Positions 24,278 to 37,320 of a DNA stretch of 64,000 bases are shown here, piece by piece (position 1 is the stretch's first letter; every line of letters begins with the position of its first letter). The stretch covers positions 29,190,527 to 29,254,526 of the forward strand of contig NC_030384.2 of assembly GCF_001625215.2 (NCBI RefSeq). Reading direction: 5' to 3'. The position numbers were made by a program, and so were the translations under genes. The DNA is from Daucus carota subsp. sativus. Its lineage: Eukaryota > Streptophyta > Magnoliopsida > Apiales > Apiaceae. The notes under the pieces were generated by a model that was not told where the DNA came from, did no database searches, and worked only from the letters and a program-made list of their open reading frames with translations.

Positions 24278-24775
24278 AATCACTAATGGTCTCTGCACTC
24301 AGTAATGTTCTTAGTTGTGAATGTTATGCAATTCAAGTACTAGTAATCTTCTTAACGCTTCGATCTGTGCTGGAAAGAAACCTGTTTCTTATGCAGTTGT
24401 TCTTTACTGGTATGTTTCTGAGATTAGAACGCCATCAACATTGTTTGTTTCTTTTTCAGTTGCATTATTTTAAAATTGGTCATCAACATTCGATCTGTGT
24501 TGCATTGTTTGTTTCGAGTAATCACCTACATATTATCTATACGATAATTTTCCTATTTCCATAGATGTACATATTTAGAAATGAAGTGGTTGAATAGATG
24601 AACTATTACAGGGACAATAAAATGTTGATAGATATAAACCAGCAACATGCTGTTACATTTCCAGTGTAAAAAATTAACTAATTCAAGACTCGGAACAACC
24701 TGATCATACTTCAGACACTATTTAGGCGAATCATAACTCAGTGCAAATGTAGATTCTCTCTTATGAAGAGATCAA
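24278..24775. repeat. Dispersed duplication, right copy (LINE-free)
   Basis: About 500 bp homologous to 20250-21570. It lacks the LINE and about 190 bp of the left copy near its start (GCACTCAGTAATGTTC runs directly into TTAGTTGTGAATG). It serves as the empty site for the LINE at 20806-21118. Confidence 0.75.
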
Positions 24776-25489
24776 GGTTCCCTCAGTTTTCATAAAACCT
24801 CACATGGTGACTCCATCAATGGCATTACATGTATACAGAGTTAAGAAACATGCAAGTTCATAAGAAGTGGAAAATTGAAATAGTGCTCCGAATTTGATTG
24901 CATTGCTTTTACAGCGCAACATATTTGCACAATGATTACATAATAGCAGCAACTGGAAATTGAACATACTTTTAGGAAACACCCCTCAATTTCCAGGAGT
25001 GTTTCATGTTAAAGAGTCCTGGCCTTTCAAGTGCAGTGATGAGCGCTCTGCAAACTTTAACTTTCATGTCCTCTTCAAGTGCAGCCGGTGATAGCTCTAT
25101 AACTTTACCTCAAACTTGTCATCTATCTCGCATGCAAGTATTATGTATCTGATTTTCCACCATTCTGCAATCAGGAGGAATTTTACACTGCTCACCCTCA
25201 CTTGCATTACAACTAATACCATCAATCGTAGTTCCCGCAGCTCATGCACGATTTATGCAGGCTCCACATTGCCACTGTGTTGCAAATAATCACCTCTTTG
25301 CCAAGCTTAGTAGACTGGCTGCCTTTACACATAACCAGATACTCTGGACAACTCATCTGGAAAAACAACAAAGCCACCAATAGTTGTCCGTGATCGAGTA
25401 AATATTATACTTACCAGTCATAATTATAAGCCATGAGGTGGGCGATTAGTTTGATCAATTCCAAGCATTAAAATGGTTCGGCTGAAACA
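24776..25489. other. ALA1-like gene 3' flank
   Basis: No coding potential recognised. Probably holds the 3' UTR and terminator of the minus-strand flippase gene that ends at 25490. Confidence 0.4.
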
Positions 25490-28400
25490 CTAATCACGCA
25501 CGTGCATTGAACCCTGAGAAGGCTTAGACCAAACATAACCCCGCCGTTTTCTCAGTATCTCAGCTTCTCTAGCTATTTGAAGATCAGAAGGCCTAAAAGT
25601 TTGACTTAAAGCTTTGAAAATTAGGCGTGGGAGCAAAGCTAAGACTATAATAAGTAGAATACAAAGCCAATAAGCAGGCCATGTTGCCAAATGGTAGATT
25701 GTGCTGCCAAACAATAAGAACTATATTAGCTCATGTAAACCATCAAAAAAAATATAACATATACATTGCAACATTAAACAACAAGTACACACTAACCCAA
25801 AATTCGGGAAATCGGGTATAGAATCCAATATCACCAAACAGATATATGTAACCAAAATTGATCCCCATATTGAGCAATGTGTCAGTAGAACCCATCTTTT
25901 AATATCCATTGCAAGATGAAGATTCACTAAAATAACAACCGCAATGGTCCACAGACTACCGACGCTATAAATGTCAATCGTGCTCACTCTGAAAGTTAGA
26001 AAAGGTACAAAAAATAGGACAAGGCTCTGCCATAGTGTATCAATCATTGTGATCCAGAAGAGCTGCAGATTATAACTCTCATTTCTATGGCCTGCAGCAT
26101 AAAGCTTCGGAACCTGGAATAATGTCTTGTGGCTCAAGTCTTTGTCCAAGACTCCAACAATAATAGTAGGTACAGAAGTATATATAAGAGAATAAAAGAC
26201 ACTACTCCAATCAGTTATTGCATTAGTTGTGGAGAAAGCTGTGAACAGCATATACCTGAAGGGAAAAACAAAAATCAAACATCAAATATAAGTTTTACAT
26301 TAATTAATATGATAATTTCACAGCTTTAGCAACGAGTTTGTTCAGAAATTCTTTGAACTTATAGAATTATTGTATATGCAAAAAAGAACAAAAAGTCAAT
26401 TTCAGTTATCAAATAAGTGGAGCAAGAAAAAATAATTAAACCTCAGGTTACTAATGTGATTGAGCGAGTCTAGCCTGTCACAACTCACACACACACACAT
26501 ATAACCTACTGGATTTTGACTAGACATATTCTAGACATCTCTTCTTCTTTCTTATATACTCTGAAGTAGAATTATGCATCTATCTCCAACTGAATACCAG
26601 CACCAGAATCCAATGTACCACTCCCTGAGCCTGCATTTGAAATATCACCAGCTCTGGTCATATCTCTTAGTACCAAGTACACTCCTAAAATCAATAATAT
26701 ATCACATGAAACTTCTATCTCTCTTCCAGTTATCCAATTCAGACATAAATTATCCTAAAAATTAAAAAATGGTTTGTTAGTTAGCTAAAGACACAAAAAT
26801 GGGCTTGACTTTAGTGTTTCTACAATGGGCTGATAACTGATTGCTTGGGCCACATGACCTTTCTGGAGCTTTTAGGAATATGTGCTCCATAGCTTTTAGG
26901 AACATGTGCTCTAGGTATGACAGATATATGCCATTTCATATACTGCATGTACTATGATAATAAAACATGGAATGACCTGCAATGAGCCGGACTATCTGTA
27001 CCGAGTTTATTTACTATCTGAACCTCCAATATATTCTTCAAGATCCTGTAATGATAATTATAGCCTCACTATGTTCAATAATGCTACTATTTTTCTTTAA
27101 CAGTGTTGTGCTATAACTTCTACTGTAATTTCCTTATACTACTTAGCAAAAACATCCTTATACTTCTTGCTGTAGGACTCAGATAAATGATGTAGATATT
27201 ATGTATAGAATATGCAGCAGAGTTAATATATAAGTTATATATATTACAGGAATAGGTGGTTGAGATAATGTTTTAAAATACAAATGATCCTAAGCGCTGA
27301 CTATCTGATGTGTATTAAAAAGTAATTTGGATACTCGAGGTTGTATCTGATGTTTCATGTAAAAGTGTGTCGTACTTTCGGTCTTACGTTACTCAGCTCC
27401 AATGTTTCAGTGACAATAGTTCTTTTTGAAATGGCTATTCATGGTTTGCATGATTCTTTCTACCAAGACCCCGACTGAGCTATTCCATCCTAGTCAAAGA
27501 TCCTCACTAATTGCTCACAAGAGAGATGAGAGACTTCCCCTGGATCACATATCCCACAGAACAAAAGTAATAAAAACAATGTTCTTTGCTATAATATTCC
27601 ACTTTTTAAGTGCTAATCACCTTAATTGCCTAAACAGCAGTGGACAATATAAATAATCTGGAGAGTATATAAGCTGGGGAAGGAGAAGGCGAGGAGAATA
27701 ACACTCAACAAGTTTATTAACTTTAAGATATCGCATTAACTAATAACAATAACTGTCAAGGGATAATATAGTATCTTCAAATATATATTCCACTATGTTT
27801 TCTCACATGTACACATATCTGTCGCAACTTACAAAGAGGGGAAAACAAACCCTTATGGTGCCATAAAATTATATGCACAATAGGGGGAACCTAAAGGTTT
27901 CGAGAGATTTTGTGGAGCAAAATATATAAGTTCACATGTCTACCAGATATAATCTTGAAAAATATCAAACCTACTCTGTGAAAGTAATCATACCAAAAAA
28001 GCATCAATACAAACACTGCGTTTCGATAGAAGTTGTAAAGGACAAGATAAGCCAGGCGCTGATAATTCCAGTGCCCATGTACCAAGAGCAATCTTTTCAA
28101 AAATCGGAACTGCCCCATAGCAAAGTCAGATGCCATAACGGCCTGCCGCCCCTCCTGGCCACATATGCCAACACCAACATCCGCCATTTGTATCATTGAA
28201 ACATCATTCGCCCCTACAGAAGTGTTATCAAACAAAAGAAAGTAAGAATAATTACTTACAACCTTATTGGTCCGTGCAATAACAGTTTCATTGCTTAAGG
28301 CCTTGCACAAGCGGGTGACAGGCAATTTAACTTCTATTTCTCAAAAAAAAAAAACTTGATCCATATTATATGAACTTAAATAAATGAACTGTAGTGCAAT

Positions 28401-31400
28401 TCGTTTGTTTAAAATATAGTGTATGAATTATTAACTCACCATCACCTATAGCTAGTGTCAGATCTTCAGTACGGCACTTTATCAAGTCGACAATGCCAGC
28501 TTTCTGCAAAGGAGCAACACGGCAGCAGAGTACAACCCGACATACGATTGCAAGATCGAACAACTATTCAGAAAAATTAAATTGACAAGTTAGACACGCT
28601 TCTAGATGATTGAAAAGAACAAATAGAATTATATGGTTGCTTCAGCTACACTAAATCAAGGTCAGGCTCCTGAGAAAAAGAAAATAAGGTCAGGGTATAG
28701 GATAGACAACTAACTGCGACAGATCCCCAAGCCTGAACAGCACATCTGTGAAGATTTTTTGTTAAATATAAAAGAATAGAAAGAGACATACCTCAGACTC
28801 CAGATCCTTCTCTAGGATGTAAACTAGACTATTCCCATCAATTATCAGGGCTAGTGTTGGCTTTGTTGTACTTCCACTACCTTCTTCCTTCCTGACTTGT
28901 GAATGTGATAAATCATTAAGATTCATGTCTGCAGGAATCTCATGATAATCAGTTTCCGTGTTGTCCCTCGATTTTGAATTTTCAGTTCTGGCATTCGTCG
29001 AGTTTACACCATATTTAAGCTTCGCATCAGATAAAAGTTTTCGGCATTCATTCTCTGAATTACCATTTACAATGATCCGCTGCATATTTGAAGTCAACAA
29101 TTTGCAAGATAAACCAATTGAAATTGCTGTATCTTGCTTGTCACCGGTCAGAACCCAGACCTTGATTCCAGCTTCTCGCAGAGACTCGATGGTTTCTGGC
29201 ACACCTTCTTGAAGCTTATCCTCAATTCCAGTAGCTCCCAGTAGATTCAAATTACATTCGATAAAATCTGCTGATTGACGTAACTTTGAAGATCTATCAG
29301 TCAAAGAAGTGCTCGCACCTTCATACGTGTGTTGCCACTCATCAAGTTCTCCCCCAGTAAGATCCTTGCCAGCAACAACTAGTGTTCGAAGACCTTCAGC
29401 TGAATATTCATTTAAATGGCTTTCAGTCATTTGCTTTAAATGCTCATCCTTTTCTGGGTCTTCATTTAGAATATTAAACACTGATGTATCAGCACCTTTC
29501 ACCAGTACCTTAATCTCACCATTGGGAAGTTTGATGACAACAGACATCCTTTTCCGTACACTATCAAACTCGTGCATACCCAAAACATCCAACCTACAAT
29601 CATAACAGAATTAGCTTGAAATGAAGACCAAAAAAGAACAAATTTCGAACAGCATGTAATTTATTCAATCAGATGATGCCTCAAGAAAATAATGATTCAA
29701 GTAATTAATTCTAAAAAGGAAGCATATGAAAATGCGAAATTAAACTGGCCATTGTGTTCTACCTTAATTTCTCACCATTAACATTTATAACAATGTGCCC
29801 TGAAGTTCTCTCACAAAGAGTATATCCATAAGCCGAGGCAGCAGTAACTAATGCTATTTCATCAGGAGATTCGCCTTGATAGTCGATAGCATTGACATCG
29901 TCATCTATGCTCCCAGTGCAAGCGGAACTTGCATGGATAGGAATTACAGTGTTGCATGCAGCCAATGCAAGAAAAAACTTATGTGCTGCTATCCTATCCT
30001 CTTTTGTAAGGTCCTTGTGTAGCATGGCCATGAGTTCTGAATCAAGAGTAATATCTGATTTTAGCTTCAACTTTTCTTTTCCCGAGGAAGAGGCTGTTGA
30101 TGGTCCTGCAAAAAAAGAAAAAAATTACTCACGGTAGTAAATCTCCTCTTATATGTGATCAGCACACTCAATCAACTTGGCATTAATGGTCACAAGAACA
30201 CACACTAACATATTTTTGTGTTTCCATCACGGAACAATTGATGTCTACTAGGTAATGATACACTGGTGTTGGAAAAAGCAGTAAAAGGAACTACTAGCTT
30301 CTATTAGGAAGTAATAATCTTTATAAAAAAAAGGGAAAATTAAATTGCAGGTCCCTGAACTATTGACGTTTTATTGTCTAGGTCCCTGAACTAAAGATTC
30401 CGTATTTCAGGTCACTTAACTTTTTTGTTTTCTGATCTAAGTCCTTCCGTCAAAAAGATTCTAACAGTGTTAACTAGGGTTCTTGAGTTTCATACAGATC
30501 AAAGCAATTTTGAAGGTGTTAGTGATATCCAAATTCAAAGTTCAAGTAGTCAAATTGAAGCTTGAGTCACTGGCGACACTCATATGACACCAATTTTCAA
30601 AAATTATGTTCAATTTAAAATTTTATAAATTTAGGTCACTAAATTCGATAAAGAACCCTAAATTTATGGTCAAATTTGGGGTTTTTTAAAATTAAATCTA
30701 ATTTGTGAAAATTGTTGTCATATGAGTGTCGCTAGTGATTCAAGCTTCAATTTGACTATTTGAACTTTGAGTTTGGATATCACTAACACCTTCAAAATTG
30801 CTTTGATCTGTATGAAACTCAAGAACCCTAGTTAACACCGTTAGAATCTTTTTGACGGAAGGACTTAGATCAGAAAATAGAAAAGTTAAGTGACCTGAAA
30901 TACGGAATCTTTAGTTCAGGGACCTAGACAATAAAACGTCAATAGTTCAAGGACCTATAAATTAATTTGCCCTAAAAAAAATTAATATGATGTACGAAAG
31001 CCAGTTGCCATCAAATAACATTTGGTATTGTCATCATACATGGTTATAACATACTGTAATTGTTTAATACAAGATACTATGCACTATGCAGTCATACCTG
31101 CAATGTCTTTATCTTGTGAGGTGCTTGGTGCAGCCAGGAATGTTCCACAATTCTTTCCATACACACTTGCTTTCTTGAATTCCATTTTGTTTTCAGTAAG
31201 TGTTCCTGTCTTATCAGAAAATACATAACGAATTTGACCTAAATCTTCATTTATATTCAGGGATCTGCACTGAAACCATGTATCAGTAGGTTTGTAATAC
31301 ATATGCTTGTCTTTGACCATGAAGAATGACTGCCCTAGACGAACCAACTCCATGGTGATGTACAAAGATATTGGTATCATTATCTGAAACACTATTACAC

Positions 31401-32850
31401 AACTCAAGAAGGAGAAAAGGGTCTCCATAGGAATCCCATAATATTTGTATAATTTGGCAGGTCTCATTCCTGTTACTGAATAAGATTTCTTATAATAAGG
31501 CAATCTATCAAGCTCGCGGTCATGACGCTTTAGCCATAAAGCCATCCCAAGAGCCACTACTCCACACATGACGATAAGAAAAATTGACAACCAAATAGTT
31601 TCCCTATTCATATAAGTTTCCAGTCTGCTCCTTTTGGATGGCGATGCTGCACTATTCATCATGGCTTTTGTCTCCTGCCCGGCATAAATGACTACACCAA
31701 TTGCATACTCTGTGTTCTTCAGCTGGCAACCACGTAAGATTATATTTGATTGGCTTAGTGAATATCTCTGTCCATCCAACTCCATGTAGGCCATAAACTC
31801 ATATATGTTCCTATTTGGTTGTTCACATCTGATGACTCCTGAGATTTCGCCCCCTTCAAAATCCATTGAAATTGTCTCATTCCTGGCGTACCTTGTTTTC
31901 AAGTTCGACTCACCGTCCAAGTTCATCGTTTGAATATAAGCAATTCCACTAGGATCACTAGTCCGTAAAAGTACCATGTCACACGGAATCGAATCCTCAA
32001 CAGAGACCTTCACAACTTCACCGGCTCTTATATCCTTCCATTTCTTATTCTGGAACTTGCCAGATTGAAGCACCAGAACTTTCCGATTATTCTCATACAG
32101 ATCTGATCTGTGTCTTCGCCAATCTTCATAACCATCTTTGATTGCTGTAACTAAAAGCACAAAAAGTAGGGGAAACAGAGATGCAGTTCTCCCAAATACT
32201 GCAAGAGGCGGAAGCTGATTTAGGGCAGCAATGCCTAAAAAGTATAGATAAGCAACCCTGTGGAACTGAATAAAGAGATTCTTGGGCAAGAAGTTAATGA
32301 GAGTGTACCTGCTGGTTCGAATCTCATTACCCCTAAACCGATACTTATCGTTAGTCATAGAGGGGTCATTTATATATATTGACCTGTAATTAGCTTCACG
32401 ACCATCATCAGACTGCATGCTCTTGTGATAGACCCTAGGGATCTCAACTTGGTCAACAACCAAATCCGTCCGAGGTGAACCTGGTGGAGGTGAAGACGTA
32501 GACATGGGAGTGTATTCACAACCGTGTTGCAGCTTAGAATCACTACCCCACGACACCAGGCATTTTTTCCTCTCTGGTGGGGTGTGTTCCAAAGGAAATT
32601 CCCAACTATGGAGACAAGTGGAATGCAAGTCCTGTGATTTTGCGGCAGAAGCAGAATGTTCACCAGAAACGTCTAGGTTAGTGTCAACACTTAATTTCTC
32701 AGCCTTAACCAGAAAGCTGGCTTGCGGGTCGTCCTCCAAAACAACAGGTGAATATTCCAAAGAACTACTTGGTTGGCAATTATCTGAATTAGGAGAATGG
32801 GGAGATGGAGAGTCCGATGACAATGAAAGCAAATGTTTCCCAGAACTCAT
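25490..32850 (-). CDS. ALA1: P4-type ATPase, phospholipid flippase (ALA1-like), 7 exons
   Basis: Moves phospholipids from the outer to the cytosolic membrane leaflet using ATP, normally with an ALIS/CDC50 beta subunit. Exons: 31098-32850, 29763-30105, 28792-29593, 28440-28563, 27994-28213, 25797-26255, 25490-25703; all GT-AG, sum 3915 nt = 1304 aa plus stop. Visible motifs: [20 protein letters not shown] with the first transmembrane pair ([20 protein letters not shown]), [14 protein letters not shown] (actuator domain), the phosphorylation motif DKTGTLT (D546), [15 protein letters not shown], and [20 protein letters not shown], then the C-terminal membrane block. ALA1 of Arabidopsis is the best fit by the long Ser/Pro-rich N-terminus and the C-terminal RRGYVWS. 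The N-terminal region (about 190 residues before the first membrane segment) looks longer than usual for ALA1. Intron 1 holds a large foldback element, intron 5 is 1.7 kb. Confidence 0.95.
26256..27993 (-). other. Intron 5 of the ALA1-like gene
   Basis: 1.74 kb AT-rich intron bounded by donor G|GTATGA (GT at 27992-27993) and acceptor TTCAG (AG ending at 26256). Contains a short CA microsatellite near 26490; no coding potential. Confidence 0.7.
30332..30973. mobile_element. Near-perfect 640 bp foldback element / MITE in ALA1-like intron 1
   Basis: Left arm begins AGGGAAAATTAAATTGCAGG; the right end is its reverse complement (CCTATAAATTAATTTGCCCT). The arms stay complementary almost to the centre (for example CAAAGCAATTTTGAAGGTGT on the left, ACACCTTCAAAATTGCTTTG on the right). 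Flanked by short A runs. The shared word CCTTCCGTCAAAAAGATTCT relates it to the element at 45604-46179. Orientation does not matter for a palindrome; transcribed with the host intron it would fold into a hairpin of about 300 bp. Confidence 0.8.
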
Positions 32851-34600
32851 ATATCACTACCCAAGTTTATTGAATCAAAGCATGGGATAATCATAATGAG
32901 TAAATCCCAAACACCACTATACTATTTCCAAGGGCCAGCCAATGTAAACACATGTGTTCCAAGAATCTGCATAACCCCCCAATGCCAAGAAATCTTACAT
33001 TACAATGAAGAAAATCAATTATCAACTAGCCCAACAAAACAAAATCAGTAAATTAGCAAAAGAACTAACCTTTATCATTCACAATCAAGACATTAAACAA
33101 GATTCAACAGTACTTAAGTATACAAAACATAAAGTTTCAAACTTTAAAAAGAGAAAAGACCAGACCTTTGAGCAAAGAGGTGACAAGTGAATATCTATCA
33201 GCTCCTTTTTCTGCTGCACTCTCAAATATAAACAAAAGAAACGCCAAAACCTGAAAATAAACAGTAATAATACAACCATGAGAACATAAAAACACACACA
33301 AACCCCACAAACACACACACAATCATACACACACATACATAAAACAAAATGCAGAAGCATCACCTAGTGAACAATAAAACAAAAAATGGTACAAAAACAA
33401 TCCAAGAAAATCAGATGGGCCACATTAATTTACATAAAAGACTGTAAATTTGTATGTATACATTCATAAACTTGGCAGGTGAAGGTGGTGTAAATGAAAG
33501 TATTACCAGGGTGGTAAAAAGGACAGGTTGAATCAGAAAAAATTGAATGCACTGAATAAGAAATGATGATGACTAGTTACCTAGAGATACAAAGGGTTTG
33601 TATTTGTATTTGTTTTTTGTGTGTAATTCTAATGGTGGGTCAGGCAAAAATTTTGAAGATGTGATCTCATAAAATTCCCAGAACGGTTTTATAATTCAAG
33701 AAATCAATGAAAGCTGAAACCCCAGTTCTTGATTTTATTTTTCTGTGCAGGATGGATAATTATGGGGTGTCAAAATTTAAAGTAATATAATTGCGATGTG
33801 ATTATTTTTGTTAGTACACAAATAGAGGAGAGTGGAGAGAAACATGGGTCATGTAGAGTAGGATGAGGAGGATGGAGAAAGTAAAAGTTGAATCTATCGT
33901 TGTTTGATTATTGTTTCATGGTTTTCCATACTAGTGTACTACTAATTCAATAATTTATCATTACAAAAGAAAGTCATCCATGTTTGTCGAACGATACATT
34001 TCCGCTCGTGTCGATTCTTTACTTTATTAGTTAGGAATTTGAAAAAAAATAATGTGTTTTAGTTTAAAAGATTAGTTATTATGTTGTCCAATTTTATTTT
34101 TAAAAAATTAAAATTTTTAATTTGAAAATATACAATGGATTAAAGAAAAAGTTTAGTTAAAAAATATAAAATTAGATAAAAAAGAAAGTTTAGTTAAAAA
34201 GATAATTGATTATATAAGTACGTCCATAATTTGGCTCAAGTACCGACCAACAGAATTTTTAATATTTCGACTTAAGTAGTATAATAACTTGCTTATAACT
34301 CGTCTAATTCACGGACGATTATAATATTTGTTATTTTATCGTATATATTTTAAATTTAAGTAATTAATTGTGAAAAAAATTATGCTAAAATAATGTGGTT
34401 AAATAATTTTTTTAATAGCTGAATAAATTAATTTTATATACTGAGAGTAATATTTAATAAAATTAATAAGATAAAATATTATATATAATAGCATGTTGAG
34501 AGTGATTTTATTTTTGTAATGTTTAAACATCACAAAAATTTTATATTTAAATTATTAATAAAATATTAGATTTTTCTTAGAATTAGGTCTCATTTTTATG
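32851..34600. other. 5' region of the ALA1-like gene and AT-rich spacer
   Basis: Promoter and 5' UTR of the flippase gene must lie here. A CA-rich stretch (33290-33345) and a pyrimidine-rich run are present; a 5' UTR intron is possible but cannot be placed. From about 34000 the sequence is very AT-rich with no features. Confidence 0.45.
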
Positions 34601-34710
34601 ATTGGTCTAAGGCCCCGAAGTCTCTAGAGTCGGCCTGGTTTGTGTTTGCGATATCATTTCGGCAGTAGTTGGCGCTCTGGGCCTGTGACAAAGATTTGTA
34701 AATGAGCAGG

Positions 34711-34877
34711 GCTAGGTGCACAAAATTGTGTACATAATTTTTTGTACATAATGATGTGGCAATGAATGCGGTGGATTTAAATTGGGTGGTTGATGTAAAT
34801 ACAAGAGGCTCATTCCAATTAAAATTCAAAACATGTCATTATGTACAAAAATTTGTACACATTTATGTGCACCTAGC
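34711..34877. mobile_element. MITE, 167 bp
   Basis: GCTAGGTGCACAAAATTGTG at the left is mirrored by CACATTTATGTGCACCTAGC at the right; arms of about 45 bp include TGTACATAATGA/TCATTATGTACA. Non-coding. Target-site duplication not resolved. Confidence 0.7.
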
Positions 34878-35190
34878 ATTTTCCTTTGTAAATAAATGGA
34901 GCTTGTGGGATTTGAACGTAAGACGAGTCACCGCACATTTTTTTAGAGATTTAACCGAGACACAGACTCATTCAACGTGTTTGTATCAAATGTGATGCAT
35001 ATTCACATAGTAAACAGGAAGAAACAATCCTCATAAGTTGCAGTACAACAAGTGTTTTTTTTTATAAGCAAAAGTTTATTAAAATAAACCAACTCCGGAA
35101 GGAGAAGGAGGGGGGAGTACAACCTGCAGGCCTAACACAAGCCAAACTACAAGAACCTGCATGCACTGAACTACTAACTAAAGCTCTAAA

Positions 35191-35842
35191 TAGACCTGGC
35201 AGAATATGGTTTTGGACCAATTTTGGTTTATTAATATGGATTTGGACTGATTTATGAACCAAAACCATATATTAACTATATTATATCAAATATGATTATA
35301 ATTTGGTTTGGTTTTATATGGTTATGGATTAAAATATGGATATCCATATTTGCATCAAAATTTTAAAAATTAATAGAGGCAGCAACATATCCGTTAAAAA
35401 AAAGTCACGTACACGAGCACAAGCAAACATGCCACAGGAGACCAGTTACTCATACACAGATGTAGCCGCGTGTATTTTATTAAAAGTGGTGTGATCAGTC
35501 TTAGTATATAGTTGAAATAACCTCTGTGCCGTTGAAAACAACTAAAGAAAAAGAGGTGCTAGTAATTAGTTGTTAAAGCAGCAGCTCTTAACGGTGCAGC
35601 ACCATATCTGTTTACGCAGCTTTTTAGAGTATATAACAACTAATCGGGAGTTCCGAGTGCTACAGGCTTTAAAAATGGATATCATATATTTGGTCCATAT
35701 TTGGTCCATATTTTGGATGAAAAAGATGATTTCAAAACCAACCAAATCCAAATATAATATGTGATTTTTTGTTGGGCCAAATTTTAAAAACTGGTTTGGT
35801 TTGGACTGGTTATATGGTTTTGGGACTGTATTGCCAGGTCTA
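35191..35842. mobile_element. Non-autonomous hAT element (652 bp) nested in the LINE
   Basis: Terminal inverted repeats TAGACCTGGCA / TGCCAGGTCTA, the typical hAT end, flanked by an exact 8 bp duplication GCTCTAAA (35183-35190 and 35843-35850). Sub-terminal sequence is rich in TATGGTTTTGG and ATATGGATTTGG words in both orientations, as in hAT elements with transposase-binding repeats. No transposase frame. Confidence 0.85.
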
Positions 35843-35924
35843 GCTCTAAAGAAACTAAAGCAGACTGAACATCCTACGCAAGGTATAAACATGAAGAGTA
35901 GCCCATAATAAAGGCAGATAGGCT

Positions 35925-36350
35925 TTAAAACCAAGCAGCCAACACAGTATTACGTGACCTGCCTTCCTTGGCTAACCAATCTGCTGATTTATTTAAGTGT
36001 CTGGGAATAAAAGAAAAACTAGCTCGCTGAATGAAAGTATTGGAGGCCACTCTCTCTAGGCTTCTGCACCAAGACACTCCCTCCTTAATTTTCTGAATAC
36101 AATTGATTAATTGCAGAGAGTCAGAGAAAATAACACAGCTTTGAATACCAATAGGATTGTGCTCTAAGTGACCCATAAGCGTATTTAGGGCCTCAGACTC
36201 TGCCTCAAAACCATTATGAGCCACACAAGGCCCAGAGAAAATAAGAACTACTTTCCTGGATTAAGAAAGAATAAAGCCTCCCAATCCCGCAGAGCAAGCC
36301 TGACCCTGAGATTTGATACAAGCTCCATCAACAAAGCCCACATAAGAATA
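35925..36350 (-). pseudogene. RNase H-like domain fragment of a LINE, degenerate
   Basis: The open part reads EAESEALNTLMGHLEHNP, IFSDSLQLINCIQKIK and FIPRHLNKSADWLAKEGR, the pattern of plant RNase H domains (catalytic Asp in FSDS, conserved HxxNxxAD-W-LAK). Upstream on the same strand YVGFVDGACIK...LGGF supplies the first motif, but a stop codon separates the two parts, so the domain is broken. Confidence 0.7.
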
Positions 36351-36619
36351 CAAAGCAAACCACCTATCCAAGAGCAGCTGTAAGTCTCAAGTTTGCTGAT
36401 ATGACCAGCCATGAGTTTAAAAAGTGTTGTGGGTCTAATTCACGCATCGTACGAGTCTTCATGGCAGTCTCAGTAGAACTGATTTCATTCATGAGAATTG
36501 TGAGAATATGCATCCTTCTGTTAATTGGAGGAGGAACTGAGCAGGAGAAGGGCATGGTTGCGTACATCTTACCCTCCCCCTCTAAGAGGGATATACCGGT
36601 TATGTTTGGTTTGGTTTAG

Positions 36620-37320
36620 TTTATTTATATATGAAATATGAAAAAATAGAGCATGTTCATTCTCTTTACACTTGATATTGATGTATTCTAGGTAGCCTAT
36701 ATATAACATTGTATTGTTGCCAAGAAAATTAGCAAAAGATGCAGAATGTGATGATTAAAAGGTTTTTTGTCAGTGCAATAACTTTTTTAGGTTCAGTAGC
36801 TAATTATTTACGACAACTTCTCAAATTTGTTTATTGCAGATGAATGCTCCCTATTATAATTGTTTAAGGCTTTGATGAAACCTGTTCCAAACCAGTTCAG
36901 TGATGCTGGTGGATCAAATTTGAGTTCTATGAGGAGAGAACATTTGTTCTATCAGTCTGTACTAAAACCCCTTCAAAGTGATCCCTAGTTGGAATTTATA
37001 TGACACAATGCAGGGCGTGTTCACCAGAGACTATGGCTCAGAGTTAATCATGGATTCATGGGCCGGTTATCTTAGGATACGGAACAGTATTTGATGGAAC
37101 TAAATGGTTGCCTAACAAGACCGCAGTAATCTAAGAACCCTCAGACTCAGAATTAGTATCTGGTGTTGTGATTGATTTCGTCTTTGCTGAAAAAGTTTGC
37201 GGGACAACTGCTGCTGATACTGAGTAGCATGGCGGCATCTGATATGGAGGTCCATGTTGAGAATCCATTTAAACACATGAAATTATAAAAATTAATAATT
37301 AAAGTACAATAAATCAAGCT
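36620..37320. other. Spacer with a possible unidentified coding relic
   Basis: Between about 36870 and 37260 the plus strand is less AT-rich and frames give stretches such as FDGTKWLPNKTAVI and DSELVSGVVIDFVFAEKVCG broken by stops. I do not recognise the family. It may be a decayed exon or transposon piece. Confidence 0.3.

Larger units (their letters stand above)
35056..36360 (-). mobile_element. LINE relic (minus strand) with RNase H domain, interrupted by a hAT element
   Basis: Reading leftwards: an RNase H-like coding relic (35925 to about 36350), a 3' UTR, and a terminal A-rich tail (A9 at 35056-35064 on the complement, preceded by AATAAACTTTTGCTTAT). The hAT element 35191-35842 sits in the 3' UTR. 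The 5' part of the LINE, including reverse transcriptase, is not seen in the window. Confidence 0.65.

Noticed and set aside
28330-28360. A12 run in ALA1 intron as another poly(A) micro-insertion
   Set aside because: No flanking target-site duplication is present.
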